A stretch of 64,000 nt of DNA from Aurantimonas coralicida DSM 14790 (lineage in GTDB: Bacteria > Pseudomonadota > Alphaproteobacteria > Rhizobiales > Rhizobiaceae): NCBI RefSeq assembly GCF_000421645.1, contig NZ_ATXK01000003.1, forward strand, positions 1 to 64,000. Direction: 5' to 3'. The notes beneath the pieces are model-generated. The model saw only the letters and a list, made by a program, of their open reading frames with translations. It did not search any database and was not told the DNA's origin. The translations under genes were made by a program, and so were the position numbers. Position 1 is the first letter of the stretch. Each line of letters begins with the position of its first letter. Below, piece by piece: positions 34,479-43,507 of the stretch.

Positions 34479-35153
34479 TCAGGCCGCGCGTTCGTAGCGC
34501 GCCGCATTCTCCCGGAACGGGGCGAGCTGATCGGCCAAGGCCTTCTGGAAGGCCGGCCGCGCCGTGTGGCGCGCGACATAGGCGTCGAGCGCTGGAAAAT
34601 TCTGGAGAATGTCGGTGTGGCGGGGAATGCGCAGGACCGCCGTCATCATCAAATCGGCCACCGAGAACTCGCCGAGGAGGCCGTCGCGATCGCCAAGCGC
34701 TGCCTGAAGCTGCCCAAGACGCTTGTCGACGGACTTGATGGAGCCATCGCGCAATTTCGCTGCCGCATCGGCGTCGCCGGCGAAGAAGTCGAGATCGACA
34801 AGCGCTGCAATCGGCGGCTCGATCGTATTCAGGCTGGCGAAGACCCAGGAGAGGGCGAGATCGCGCTGGTGGCGATCGGACGGCAGCAGCCTGTCGCTCG
34901 CCTCGGCGATCCGCCAGACGATGGCCCCGGATTCGAACATGGTCTGCCCGTCGATCTCCATCGCCGGAACCTGGCCGAAGGGCTGGCGGGCGATATTGTC
35001 CGCGCCGCGCTGCGACCCCTGTTCGAGAATGATCGGCCTGTATGCCAACCCGGCTTCTTCCAGCGCCCAGCGAACGCGCAGATCGCGGACCAGTCCCTGG
35101 GCGAAGGACGGCACCCAGTCATAGGCCGTCACACCGATGGTGGAGTTCTGCAT
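34479..35153 (-). CDS. Glutathione S-transferase family protein
   Basis: A 224-residue GST with the N-terminal domain VTAYDWVPSFAQGLVRDLRV, the cis-Pro motif RQPFGQVPAMEIDGQTMFES and a C-terminal LGEFSVADLMMTAVLRI N-cap region. The start is ATG 35153 with GAGGA upstream. It is divergent from a MarR gene 160 bp away, with a perfect palindrome between, so it is probably the first gene of a MarR-controlled minus-strand set (GST, RibD-C protein, GST, possibly the VOC protein). Confidence 0.9.
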   Translation of the reverse strand: MQNSTIGVTAYDWVPSFAQGLVRDLRVRWALEEAGLAYRPIILEQGSQRGADNIARQPFGQVPAMEIDGQTMFESGAIVWRIAEASDRLLPSDRHQRDLALSWVFASLNTIEPPIAALVDLDFFAGDADAAAKLRDGSIKSVDKRLGQLQAALGDRDGLLGEFSVADLMMTAVLRIPRHTDILQNFPALDAYVARHTARPAFQKALADQLAPFRENAARYERAA

Positions 35154-35288
35154 GGTCGCGTCCTCAAGCCTTGCCGGGTCGTGCACGACCGGGCGTCGCG
35201 GTGATCTGGCGGTTGGTATCGGCACGGGGCTCCTGGTGATCCTCAGACCGGGTCCATTCCGGCGCCGCCGCATATCTGCTTGACTAAA

Positions 35289-35304
35289 ATGTTGATATCA
35301 ACAT
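35289..35304. promoter_or_regulatory. Perfect 16-bp palindrome, candidate MarR operator
   Basis: ATGTTGATATCAACAT is a perfect inverted repeat ten bases before the marR start codon and ~135 bp before the divergent GST. Length, symmetry and place are those of MarR-family operators, so autorepression and control of the GST set is likely. Confidence 0.75.
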
Positions 35305-35313
35305 AAAGAGGTC

Positions 35314-35766
35314 ATGTCAACGTCCAGTGATTCGCCGACACCGGTTCCCTACGAGACCACGCTTCTGGTCCGGGATCATTGTCTTTGCCTGCGGGCGCAG
35401 CGCGCGGCGCGCGCCATGGCACGGCGTTTCGACGAGGCGTTCCGCTCCATCGGAATCACCAGCGGCCAGTTCTCGCTGCTGATGTCGCTCAATCGCCCGA
35501 AGCCGCCGACACTCGGTTCCGTCGCCGAGCTTCTGGCGATGGATCGCACCACCCTGACGGCGAACATCAAGCCCCTGGAGAAACGCGGCCTCCTGACAGT
35601 CACCCCGGATCCCGCCGATCGACGGGCGAGGCTGCTTTCGCTGACCCCGGAGGGGAGGGCCATCCTCGCGGAGGCGGTGCCGATCTGGCGCGCGACCCAG
35701 GCAGCAGTGGAGGCCGCGGTCCCCGACCCGGATGCCGTGCGGGCAGGGCTGGATGCGCTTGCGTGA
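35314..35766 (+). CDS. MarR-family transcriptional regulator
   Basis: A 150-residue MarR protein: long N-terminal dimer helix (LCLRAQRAARAMARRFDEAF), winged helix with TLGSVAELLAMDRTTLTANI and the wing DPADRRARLLSLTPEGRAIL. The CLCLRAQRA segment has two Cys residues that could act as thiol sensors. It is divergent from a GST, and its own start lies just after a perfect palindrome. AAGAGG precedes the ATG. Likely role: repressor of a detoxification set responsive to electrophiles or phenolics. Confidence 0.9.
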   Translation: MSTSSDSPTPVPYETTLLVRDHCLCLRAQRAARAMARRFDEAFRSIGITSGQFSLLMSLNRPKPPTLGSVAELLAMDRTTLTANIKPLEKRGLLTVTPDPADRRARLLSLTPEGRAILAEAVPIWRATQAAVEAAVPDPDAVRAGLDALA

Positions 35767-36177
35767 GCGCGAATCCGCCCGCGGCCGACCCATGCGGTGG
35801 GTCGATGGCTGCGATTGTCGCGACGGCACCTGTTCTGACGGAAAATGAGGTCTCCGGGCATGTACGGTGGTTCGCCGCCGGCGGTCCCTTGAATGCGCTC
35901 CCTCGCAGTCAGTCGCGGGGACTCCCCTAGGCACCAGGTTTCGGTGATTTCCCCGGTCTCGGAACCACAATCCGGTTGGGGGCCTGTTCTTGCACCGCCT
36001 GCCGAAGCAGTCCGACGGCGTCCAGCAGACGGCTCAAGAGGGCTGACGCAGTGAGGAACGCTGGGGGCGCTGACGAAAGCATGGCGTTGCACACTTGGCG
36101 CATCGGGCGAAATTCCATCCCTTGCCGAGCTGGACGGCGCCTGCGATCCCGGTCGCTTCAACCCAAGAAGGACCGTG
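35767..36177. other. Intergenic stretch between marR and the HPP-CBS gene
   Basis: 411 bp with overlapping frames on both strands but none with motifs or ribosome sites. Nothing else recognised; the promoter of the HPP-CBS gene should be at the right end. Confidence 0.5.
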
Positions 36178-37314
36178 ATGCCGTCATTCCTGAAATCCTT
36201 CGGCCCGGCCGTGCCGCAGACGACGCCCATGGAAGCCGTTCGGGCCGGAACCGGCGCCTTCATCGGGCTCGGATTGTGCGCCCTGCTGGTGCTGGCGCCG
36301 ACTGTCGATCTGCAACTCGGATTGTACCTGATCGCTCCGTTCGGTGCGAGTTCGGTCCTGCTCTTCGCGGTTCCGAACAGCCCGCTGGCGCAGCCGTGGT
36401 CGGCGATCGGCGGCAATACGATCGCCGCGCTGGTGGGCGTCGCGGTCTGCCTTCTCGTCGCCGATCCGGCCCTGCGCATCGCGCTTGCCGTCGGCTTGGC
36501 CATCACGGCGATGATCCTGTGCCGCGCCGTCCATCCACCGGCAGGCGCGGTCGCGATGACGGCGGCCATGAACCCCGAGGCCATCGCCGAACTGGGGTTC
36601 CGCTTCGCCCTCACGCCGGTCGCCCTCGGCACCGCGCTCCTGGTTCTGATCGCCATCGTCTACGCGCGGATGACCGGCAGGCGCTATCCATTCCGCCAGT
36701 TCGACGACCCGAACCCGCATGGAACGGTGGATCGCCAACCATTCGAGCGACTCGGGCTGTCGAGCGCGGAGCTGACGAACATCCTGGAGCGATACCGGCA
36801 ATCGTTCAATCTGGGGGTCGAGGATCTGGCGCGATTGATCGGCGCAGCGCAGATGCAGGCCGCGACCCACAGGATCGATCCGACCGTCGCTGCCGACTTC
36901 ATGTCGCGCGACCTCGTCACGGTGGGGCCGGACACATCGCTTGCAGACATCACGGCGCTGTTCGCGCAACACCGCTTCACCTCGCTCCCCGTCCAGACTG
37001 CGGATGGCCGGTTCCTCGGCGTGATCCTGCAGATCCACCTGATCGTCTTGAGAGGGAGCGATACGAGGGCGCTCCTTGGCAAAGGGACGCGGCGCCTGCG
37101 GGCGGAAGACATCATGGATACGGCATGCCCGCGCGCGGCGCCCTCGACCCCGGTGGCCGCCTTCTTCCATCTGATGGCCGAAAGCCAGACCGATGCCGTG
37201 CCGGTGATCGAGGCCGAGCGGATCGTGGGCGTCGTCACCCGCACCGATCTGATCGCCGCGCTCGCACACAGCATTCTGGCGCAAGATCCGGCCGGTCGTC
37301 CTCAGCCCAGGTGA
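36178..37314 (+). CDS. HPP-family membrane protein with CBS domain pair
   Basis: A 378-residue protein. Residues ~20-170 form the four-helix HPP domain: the LIAPFGASSVLLFAVPNSPL region with AQPWSAIGGN, and ILCRAVHPPAGAVAMTAAMN, which contains the HPP tripeptide. Residues ~235-365 are a CBS pair (ADFMSRDLVTVGPDTSLADI and AEDIMDTACPRAAP) that would bind an adenine nucleotide. HPP proteins are linked to nitrite transport in plants and cyanobacteria; the bacterial CBS fusions are uncharacterised. AAGAAGGA lies before ATG 36178; GTG 36175 is directly upstream in frame. Confidence 0.88.
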   Translation: MPSFLKSFGPAVPQTTPMEAVRAGTGAFIGLGLCALLVLAPTVDLQLGLYLIAPFGASSVLLFAVPNSPLAQPWSAIGGNTIAALVGVAVCLLVADPALRIALAVGLAITAMILCRAVHPPAGAVAMTAAMNPEAIAELGFRFALTPVALGTALLVLIAIVYARMTGRRYPFRQFDDPNPHGTVDRQPFERLGLSSAELTNILERYRQSFNLGVEDLARLIGAAQMQAATHRIDPTVAADFMSRDLVTVGPDTSLADITALFAQHRFTSLPVQTADGRFLGVILQIHLIVLRGSDTRALLGKGTRRLRAEDIMDTACPRAAPSTPVAAFFHLMAESQTDAVPVIEAERIVGVVTRTDLIAALAHSILAQDPAGRPQPR

Positions 37315-37490
37315 GAGGCGACCGCGTCTGCGGGGCTGGATGGGGGAGGCCGGTTCGACGGCGGGGCGCGCCTTAGGCTGATTTGCCTGGAGGTGACCGC
37401 CCTGAGGTCACCGTTGGCAGCGCCACAGGGCAGGCAACGCCTGCGGCGCGAATGTCCCGCGCCCGGCCGCGATGGCGACCGGGCGTCGGA

Positions 37491-37679
37491 TCAATGGCGT
37501 TCCTGGTCCTCGGCGGCTTCGTCCCATTCGGGGCCGATCAGGTTCTCGCCGGGATTGCCGACGCGGACGCTGTCGGTGGCGTAGGCCTGGAAGGCCGGGA
37601 CCTGCGCCATGGGAAGAACGAGCCCGGCGACCACACCGATCACGGCGGCGATCGCGATGCCGATGAGAATGGCCTTCAA
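37491..37679 (-). CDS. Small single-span membrane protein at the end of the formate dehydrogenase operon
   Basis: A 62-residue protein with one N-terminal transmembrane helix (KAILIGIAIAAVIGVVAGLV) and an acidic, probably periplasmic tail (ENLIGPEWDEAAEDQ). The start is TTG 37679, which overlaps the stop of the preceding Ala/Pro-rich gene (TTGA), a coupling arrangement that supports it; no other start gives this reading without a long shadow N-terminus. I know no function. Its resemblance in size and layout to the small protein at 49334-49477 on the far side of the cluster suggests membrane-bound accessories of formate oxidation. Confidence 0.7.
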   Translation of the reverse strand: MKAILIGIAIAAVIGVVAGLVLPMAQVPAFQAYATDSVRVGNPGENLIGPEWDEAAEDQERH

Positions 37680-38590
37680 CGCGCGTCTCCCGTCGTCGGC
37701 GCTGCGGGCGCCGCGTTCTGCTGATATTGCAGGTCGAGCGCCGCCAGCGCGATCAGCGCCGGGGGCAGGTCGACGCCCGCGCGCCGCATTTCGCGGGTCG
37801 CGCCATGGCACCCGGCGATATCGTTGGCATCGGCCAGCGCCTGGCCTTCGGCAAGGGTCATGTCCGGCTGCTTCTTGGTGGCTTCGGGCGTCTCGGGGAT
37901 TGGCGCGCTGAGACCCGAGGTCTGCGGCGCGTTGTCGGCATTGCCGGCCTTCGGCGCCGGCGCATTGGCGTCGCTGGGCGCCTCGACCGCGGCGCCGGCC
38001 TGGTTGGAGGCTTCCTGGGCCGAGCCCGACTGGTTGCCGTCGGGCACGCCCGCGGCGTGCTGCTCGTTCTCGGCCGCCGCTTCGCCGCTGCTTGTCGCCT
38101 GCTGCTGCGGCTGGTCCGAGGCCGCACCGCCAGCGGGCTCCTTGTCCGTGCCGCTTTCGGCCGACGGCTGCGTGGCTGAAGCTTCACCGGCCTGTGCCTG
38201 ACCAGCCTGCGCCGCAGGGGCCTGGTCCGCGCTCGCCTGAGCGGCTGCCGGCTGGCCGGGCGCGGCGGCTGCGTCCTCGGCCGGAGCCGGGGTCAGGAAC
38301 GCCACCAGTTCGGTGCAGATATTGGCGGGGCCGGACGAGGCCGTATCCGTGCCGGTCTCGCCAGGCGCCGGTGTCGCGGTGCCGGCATTCGCCGCGGCAG
38401 CGTCGGCGGCCGGATTCTGCGCCGCCGGCTGCGTGCCGTCAGGCGCGGGCGCCTGCTGGGTGTTCGCGGCCGGAGCCTCGGTGGCAGCCGGTGCCTGCGG
38501 CGCTTCGGTGGCGGGTTCTGACGTCGTCTGGGCGACGGCCGCCGTGGCCAGCGCCGTGGTGGCGAAGAGTAGGATGAGACTGTGGCGCAT
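37676..38590 (-). CDS. Exported Ala/Pro/Gln-rich low-complexity protein in the formate dehydrogenase operon
   Basis: A 304-residue protein with a signal peptide (ATAAVA-QT at ~20). Residues ~22-240 are low complexity, rich in Ala, Pro, Gln, Glu, Gly and Thr, with a short ordered island around NICTELVAFLTPAP. The last ~60 residues are more regular: TLAEGQALADANDIAGCHGA then RAGVDLPPALIALAALDLQY, which looks like a small helical domain with one Cys. The gene is six bases downstream of the cytochrome subunit, so it belongs to the operon. It may be an extracytoplasmic spacer or assembly factor; I cannot assign it to a family. Confidence 0.7.
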   Translation of the reverse strand: MRHSLILLFATTALATAAVAQTTSEPATEAPQAPAATEAPAANTQQAPAPDGTQPAAQNPAADAAAANAGTATPAPGETGTDTASSGPANICTELVAFLTPAPAEDAAAAPGQPAAAQASADQAPAAQAGQAQAGEASATQPSAESGTDKEPAGGAASDQPQQQATSSGEAAAENEQHAAGVPDGNQSGSAQEASNQAGAAVEAPSDANAPAPKAGNADNAPQTSGLSAPIPETPEATKKQPDMTLAEGQALADANDIAGCHGATREMRRAGVDLPPALIALAALDLQYQQNAAPAAPTTGDAR

Positions 38591-38595
38591 GGTGC

Positions 38596-39669
38596 TCACT
38601 CCGCCGGATGGGTTTGCGGGATCGGCTGCGGTCCCTTGGCGGTCTTGGCCTGCTCTTCCTCGACCCAGAGGCTGTGATGGGCGCGGGCCCAGGCGAGGTC
38701 GACCTTGCCGTTGCCCATGGCGTCGTAGGCGCCCTCCATGCCGAGCGAGCCGATATAGATATGGGCGATGATGATGGCGATCAGCACCATGCCGACCGTG
38801 GCATGGACATATTGCGCAATCTGCATGCCCTCGATGTTCAGCACTGAGAAGGGAAAGAGCATCAGGAGGCCGCTGATCGACAGGGCGAGGCCGCCCAGCG
38901 TCACCGACCAGAAGATCATCTTCTGACCGGCATTGAAGCGGTGCGCCGGCGGATGCTTGTCGCCGACGAAACCGCCGAATTCGCGGATCCAGCGAATGTC
39001 GGTGCGGCTCGGCAGGTTGTCCTTGATCCACACGATGATCATGAAGACGAGGCCGACCATGAACGCCCAGGAGACGAAATTGTGGACGTATTTCGCCCAG
39101 TAGCTCCAGGTCGAGAAGGCGTCCGGCCCGATCAGCGGAAACAGCAGCCGCTTGCCAAAGACGTAGTTGAGGCCGGTGATCGCCAAGAGGATGAAGGCGG
39201 TGGCTGTCATCCAGTGGTTCAGGCGCTCGAAGAAGCTGAAGCGCAGCAGCTTGCGGCCGACCTCCGGGCTGTCCTCGATCATGATCCGGCCGCGCGAGAA
39301 GTAGAAGGCGGCAAGCGCAAGGACCATGCCGATGATGGCGATGGCGCCGATCCACGGCAGCCAGCCTTCATGGAAGCTCTGGTAATCGCGCCCCTCGGGC
39401 TGCTCGAGCACCGCGGCCTTGCTGTCCGGGATGCTGACCCGGCCGCTGATCTGGCCGCCCTGCAGCGCGTTGAGGAGCTGCTGTTCGGTCGGCGCCTCGG
39501 CAGTGGGGTTCTGGCCGCTGGGATCGGCCTGCGCGCCGTCGGTCGGCGCGACGTCGCTCTGGGGCGCGAGATTGTCGTCGCCCTGCTGGGCGGCAACGGG
39601 CGTCGCCAGAAGGGCGAGCGCCAGGCCGCCGGCGGTGAGGATGGTGCGAAGCGTGGTCATCGTCGCCAT
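38596..39669 (-). CDS. fdhC: Formate dehydrogenase gamma subunit (cytochrome b556)
   Basis: A 357-residue protein: signal peptide (~1-27), a polar Gln/Pro-rich periplasmic segment to ~95, and then a four-to-five-helix membrane cytochrome. Haem His residues are visible in FERLNHWMTATAFILLAITG, YVHNFVSWAFMVGLVFMIIV, FNAGQKMIFWSVTLGG and YVHATVGMVLIAIIIAHIYI. This subunit passes electrons from the beta subunit to quinone. It directly follows the beta gene (one base between) and matches the FdhC/FdoI family, with a longer N-terminus than the E. coli protein. Confidence 0.93.
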   Translation of the reverse strand: MATMTTLRTILTAGGLALALLATPVAAQQGDDNLAPQSDVAPTDGAQADPSGQNPTAEAPTEQQLLNALQGGQISGRVSIPDSKAAVLEQPEGRDYQSFHEGWLPWIGAIAIIGMVLALAAFYFSRGRIMIEDSPEVGRKLLRFSFFERLNHWMTATAFILLAITGLNYVFGKRLLFPLIGPDAFSTWSYWAKYVHNFVSWAFMVGLVFMIIVWIKDNLPSRTDIRWIREFGGFVGDKHPPAHRFNAGQKMIFWSVTLGGLALSISGLLMLFPFSVLNIEGMQIAQYVHATVGMVLIAIIIAHIYIGSLGMEGAYDAMGNGKVDLAWARAHHSLWVEEEQAKTAKGPQPIPQTHPAE

Positions 39670-39670
39670 C

Positions 39671-40267
39671 TCAGGCCTCGATCGTTTCGCGGTAGGCCGT
39701 CTGCCAGCCCCAGGCCCCGGTGCCGTAGCCGCGCTTGGCGACCCGCTCCTTATAGATCGTCGCGATGATGTCGCTGTCGCCGGCTAGAAGCGCCTTGGTC
39801 GAACACATCTCGGCGCACATGGGCAGCTTGCCCTCGGCGATGCGGTTCTTGCCGTATTTGGCGTATTCCGCCTCGGAGCTGTCGGCCTCGGGACCGCCCG
39901 CGCAATAGGTGCACTTGTCCATCTTGCCGCGCGAGCCGAAATTGCCGACGCGCGGATATTGCGGCGCGCCGAACGGGCAGGCGTAGAAGCAGTAGCCGCA
40001 GCCGATGCACAGATCCTTGGAATGGAGCACCACACCGTCCTCGGTGGTGAAGAAGCAGTCCACCGGGCACACCGCCGCGCAGGGCGCATCGGTGCAGTGC
40101 ATGCAGGCCATCGACACCGAGCGCTCGCCCGGCTTGCCGTCGTTCAGCGTCACCACGCGACGCCGGTTGATGCCCCAGGGCACGTCGTGCTCGTTCTTGC
40201 ACGCCGTCACGCAGGCATTGCACTCGATGCAGCGATCGGAGTCGCAGAGAAATTTAAGCCGCGCCAT
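39671..40267 (-). CDS. fdhB: Formate dehydrogenase beta subunit (four 4Fe-4S clusters)
   Basis: A 198-residue iron-sulfur protein with four Cys clusters: CIECNACVTACKNEHDVPWG (Cys 13, 16, 19, 23), MACMHCTDAPCAAVCPVDCF, LCIGCGYCFYACPFGAPQYP, and CTYCAGGP. It carries electrons from the molybdenum/tungsten subunit to the cytochrome. It is shorter than E. coli FdnH/FdoH and has no C-terminal membrane anchor, so attachment must be through the gamma subunit. Preceded by the alpha gene with a 15-bp gap. Confidence 0.94.
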   Translation of the reverse strand: MARLKFLCDSDRCIECNACVTACKNEHDVPWGINRRRVVTLNDGKPGERSVSMACMHCTDAPCAAVCPVDCFFTTEDGVVLHSKDLCIGCGYCFYACPFGAPQYPRVGNFGSRGKMDKCTYCAGGPEADSSEAEYAKYGKNRIAEGKLPMCAEMCSTKALLAGDSDIIATIYKERVAKRGYGTGAWGWQTAYRETIEA

Positions 40268-40282
40268 TGTCTGTCGCTCCCC

Positions 40283-43219
40283 TTATGCCGCCGCGATCTG
40301 GCACAGCACGACCTTGGTCTCCTGCATGCCGGTGACCGGGTCGAAACCGTAAGTCGTGATGGTGTTGACGGATTCGCCGAGCACGATCGGGTCGGTGCCC
40401 GCCGGATAGTGCTCGCGCCAGTCCTCGCCCTGGTAATGTCCGGAGAAGTGGAAGGGCATGAAGGCGACGCCGGGCGCCACGCGCTCGGTCACCAGCGCCT
40501 TCACCCGCGTCTTCGCGTCGTTCTCCGTGCCGTAGACCCAGACATACTGCCCGTCCTCGACACCGCGGGCGGTGGCGTCGGCCGGATTGATCTCGACGAA
40601 CATCTCCTGCTGCAGCTCCGCCAGCCAGCGGTTGGAGCGGGTCTCTTCACCGCCGCCCTCATATTCCACGAGCCGGCCCGAGGTGAGCAGGATCGGGAAG
40701 TTTCCGGCGACGTTCCGCTCGATCGCGGCCTGCTGCACGGAATAGCCGATATTCGGAATACGGAACTGCCGCTCGTCGGGCCGGGTCGGGTATTTCTCGA
40801 CGAGGTCCGGCCGCGGCGTATAGATCGGCTCGCGGTGCACCGGCACCGGATCGGGCAGGTTCCAGGCGACCACCCGGGCCTTGCCGTTGCCGTAATGCAT
40901 GACGCCGTGATCCATGCAGACGCGCTGGATGCCGCCCGACAGGTCGGTCGCCCAACTGACCGCGTCGACCTTGTCGCCGCCGACCCGCTGGATCGTCGCC
41001 AGTTCCTCCGGCCGCAGGTCGGCGTCCCAGCCGAGCTTGCGCAGGATGCCGTAATTGAACTCGGGATAGCCGTCGGTGAGCTGCGAGCCCTCCGAATAGG
41101 AATCCTCGGCCAGCAGCGTCTCGCCGTTCCGCTCGACGCCGAAGCGCGCGCGGAAGGTACCGCCGCCTTCCCAGATGGGCACGTCGGTCCGGTAGAGGAT
41201 CGGCGAGCCGGGATGCTTCATCTCCGGCGTGCCCCAGCACGGCCAGGGCAGGCCGTAATATTCGCCGCCGACTTCCGGCGTGTCGGCCGGGGCGCGCAGG
41301 CTGACCAGGTCGAACTTGTCCTGGTTGCGCATATGCGCCTTCAGCCGTTCCGGCGACTGGCCGCAATAGCCGGTGGAGAAGCCGCCGCGATTGATCTCGC
41401 GCAGGATGTCCTCGGCCGAGACCTTGCTGTTTTCCACGGCGATGTTCTTGAACATCCGGTCGGCGAAGCCGAGCTTGACCGCGAAGTCGTGGATCACCGC
41501 GTAGTCGTCGCGGGACTCGAAGGCCGGCTCGACGATCTGTTCGCCCCATTGCAGCGACCTATTCGACGCGGTGCGCGAGCCGTCGGTCTCCAGCGAGGTG
41601 GCGATGGGCAGGAGATAGGTGCCGTTGCGACGGCCCTTGATGGCGCCGAAGGTGGTGGCGTGGGGGTCGGCGACCACCAGCAGCTCCAGCTTCTCCAGCG
41701 CCTGCAGCATCTCCGGCATGCGGGTGACGGTGTTGCCGCCATGGCCCATGATGAACATGCCGCGCAGCGGCGAGCGCTGGTCGATCTCCTCCGGCGGCAT
41801 GCTGACCGCGTCGAACCACCGGGTCGAGGTGATGCCCGGGGTCTCCATGTTTTCCTTGCGGGTGCGCGGCTCGCGCCCGCCCTTGGCCGGGACCTCGTCG
41901 AAGCGGCTCTGCAGCCACTCATATTCGACTTCCCAGACCCGCGACCAATGCTTCCAGCCGCCTTCGGTCAGGCCGTAATAGAGCGGCAGCGAGGTGACAT
42001 CGAGGCCGAGATCGGTCGCGCCCTGCACATTGGTGTGGCCGCGGAAGATGTTGGCGCCGGTGCCGGGCTTGCCGACATTGCCGGTGGCCAGGCACAGGGT
42101 GCAGTAGGCGCGCACATTGGCGGTGCCGACCGTGTGCTGTGTGGCGCCCATGCACCAGATCAGCGTCGACGGCCGTTCCTGCGAGAACAGATAGGCGACG
42201 TGCTTCAGCTGCTCGCCGGACACGCCCGAGACGCGCTCGACCTCTTCCGGCGTCCATTTGGCGACTTCCTTGCGGACCTCGTCCATGCCGTAGACGCGGG
42301 TGCGGATGAACTCCTTGTCCTCCCAGCCATTCTCGAAGACGTGCCAGAGAATGCCCCAGATGACCGGGATGTCGGTGCCGGCGCGCAGGCGCAGATATTC
42401 GGTGCCGTGGGCCGCGGTGCGGGTGAAGCGCGGATCGATGACGATCAGATTGGCGCGGTTCAGCTCCTTGCCGGCCAGGACGTGCTGCATCGCGACCGGA
42501 TGCGCTTCCGCCGGATTTCCGCCCATGATGATCATGGTCTTGGCGTTGCGGATGTCGTTGTAGGAATTGGTCTGGGCGCCGTAGCCCCAGGTGTTGGCGA
42601 CGCCGGCCACGGTGGTGGAGTGGCAGATGCGGGCCTGGTGGTCGACCGAGTTGGTGCCCCAGAAGGCGCCGAACTTGCGGAACAGATAGGCGCCTTCATT
42701 GGTGAACTTGGCCGAGCCGAGGAGATACATGGCGTCGGCGCCGGAATCCTCGCGGATCTCCAGCATCTTGTCGCCGATCTCGTCGATCGCCTGCTCCCAG
42801 GACAGCCGCTGCCACTGGCCGTCGACCAGCTTCAGCGGGTATTTCAGCCGCCGGTCGCCATGCACGATCTCGCGGATCGCGGCGCCCTTGGCGCAGTGGG
42901 TGCCACGGTTGATCGGGCTCGACCAGCTCGGCTCCTGGCCGGTCCAGACGCCGTTCTGCACCTCGGCGGTCACCGTGCAGCCCACCGAGCAATGGGTGCA
43001 GATGTTCTTCTTGATCTCGATCGGCACGCCGGGCATCGGCGCGCTGACCGCCTCGGCCTTCTGCACGGCGCCGGGCATCATGGTGCCGAAGGCGGCGAGG
43101 CCGCCGACGGCGAGGCCCGACTGTTTCAGGAAGGCGCGGCGATCGAGTCCGGCAGGACGGGTCGACGAGACGGAAGAACAGAATTGGCCGGGCTGACCGG
43201 CCTTGCGTTTGGTGAGCAT
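40283..43219 (-). CDS. fdhA: Formate dehydrogenase alpha subunit (Cys-type, Tat-exported)
   Basis: A 978-residue molybdopterin enzyme that oxidises formate to CO2. A Tat signal is present (LDRRAFLKQSGLAVGG, ~25-40). The 4Fe-4S site is Cys74, Cys77, Cys81 and Cys109 (CTHCSVGC and GTHCAKGAA). The active-site motif QARICHSTTVAG has Cys199 where E. coli FDH-N and FDH-O have selenocysteine, followed by GAQTNSYNDI. Downstream are MGGNPAEAHPV, the CLATGNVGKPGTGANIFRGH cofactor block and the C-terminal molybdopterin-binding domain. The enzyme should be periplasmic. Preceded by the Tat-target protein gene (7-bp gap). Confidence 0.96.
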   Translation of the reverse strand: MLTKRKAGQPGQFCSSVSSTRPAGLDRRAFLKQSGLAVGGLAAFGTMMPGAVQKAEAVSAPMPGVPIEIKKNICTHCSVGCTVTAEVQNGVWTGQEPSWSSPINRGTHCAKGAAIREIVHGDRRLKYPLKLVDGQWQRLSWEQAIDEIGDKMLEIREDSGADAMYLLGSAKFTNEGAYLFRKFGAFWGTNSVDHQARICHSTTVAGVANTWGYGAQTNSYNDIRNAKTMIIMGGNPAEAHPVAMQHVLAGKELNRANLIVIDPRFTRTAAHGTEYLRLRAGTDIPVIWGILWHVFENGWEDKEFIRTRVYGMDEVRKEVAKWTPEEVERVSGVSGEQLKHVAYLFSQERPSTLIWCMGATQHTVGTANVRAYCTLCLATGNVGKPGTGANIFRGHTNVQGATDLGLDVTSLPLYYGLTEGGWKHWSRVWEVEYEWLQSRFDEVPAKGGREPRTRKENMETPGITSTRWFDAVSMPPEEIDQRSPLRGMFIMGHGGNTVTRMPEMLQALEKLELLVVADPHATTFGAIKGRRNGTYLLPIATSLETDGSRTASNRSLQWGEQIVEPAFESRDDYAVIHDFAVKLGFADRMFKNIAVENSKVSAEDILREINRGGFSTGYCGQSPERLKAHMRNQDKFDLVSLRAPADTPEVGGEYYGLPWPCWGTPEMKHPGSPILYRTDVPIWEGGGTFRARFGVERNGETLLAEDSYSEGSQLTDGYPEFNYGILRKLGWDADLRPEELATIQRVGGDKVDAVSWATDLSGGIQRVCMDHGVMHYGNGKARVVAWNLPDPVPVHREPIYTPRPDLVEKYPTRPDERQFRIPNIGYSVQQAAIERNVAGNFPILLTSGRLVEYEGGGEETRSNRWLAELQQEMFVEINPADATARGVEDGQYVWVYGTENDAKTRVKALVTERVAPGVAFMPFHFSGHYQGEDWREHYPAGTDPIVLGESVNTITTYGFDPVTGMQETKVVLCQIAAA

Positions 43220-43226
43220 GTCCGCC

Positions 43227-43451
43227 TCACTTGTCCTGCAGCGTTTCGTAGCCGTTGGTCCGGTAGAACGCCTGAACGTCCGGGCTGTCGGGCTGATATT
43301 TCGGTTGGGTCTCGTCGGTCCCCGGATCGTAGGCCTCGGCCTCGTCGACGAAGGCCGGCGCCGTCACGGCGACCGCGGTTGCCGCGCCAGCCGCACCCGT
43401 GGCCTTGCGAAGGAAGGCGCGTCGATTGAGATCAGGCTTGTCCGTCGCCAT
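43227..43451 (-). CDS. fdhX: Formate dehydrogenase region Tat-target protein
   Basis: A 74-residue protein starting with a Tat signal (LNRRAFLRKATGAAGAATAV) and ending in a short polar tail (YQPDSPDVQAFYRTNGYETL). It matches the small 'formate dehydrogenase region TAT target' family always found next to FdhA. The role is unknown, possibly a membrane-anchored assembly factor. ATG 43451 is chosen over the longer frame because the Tat signal starts there. Confidence 0.9.
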   Translation of the reverse strand: MATDKPDLNRRAFLRKATGAAGAATAVAVTAPAFVDEAEAYDPGTDETQPKYQPDSPDVQAFYRTNGYETLQDK

Positions 43452-43507
43452 GGTCGTCTCCCATTTCCCTGCCGGCGCGCGGGCCGTGCGGTCGTTTCGC
43501 GGCACTG

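Noticed and set aside
39959-43429. 1156-residue plus-strand open frame opposite the formate dehydrogenase genes
   Set aside because: It is the antisense shadow of fdhA/fdhB caused by codon bias in high-GC DNA; residue composition (Arg, Ala, Gly, His rich) and lack of motifs confirm this.
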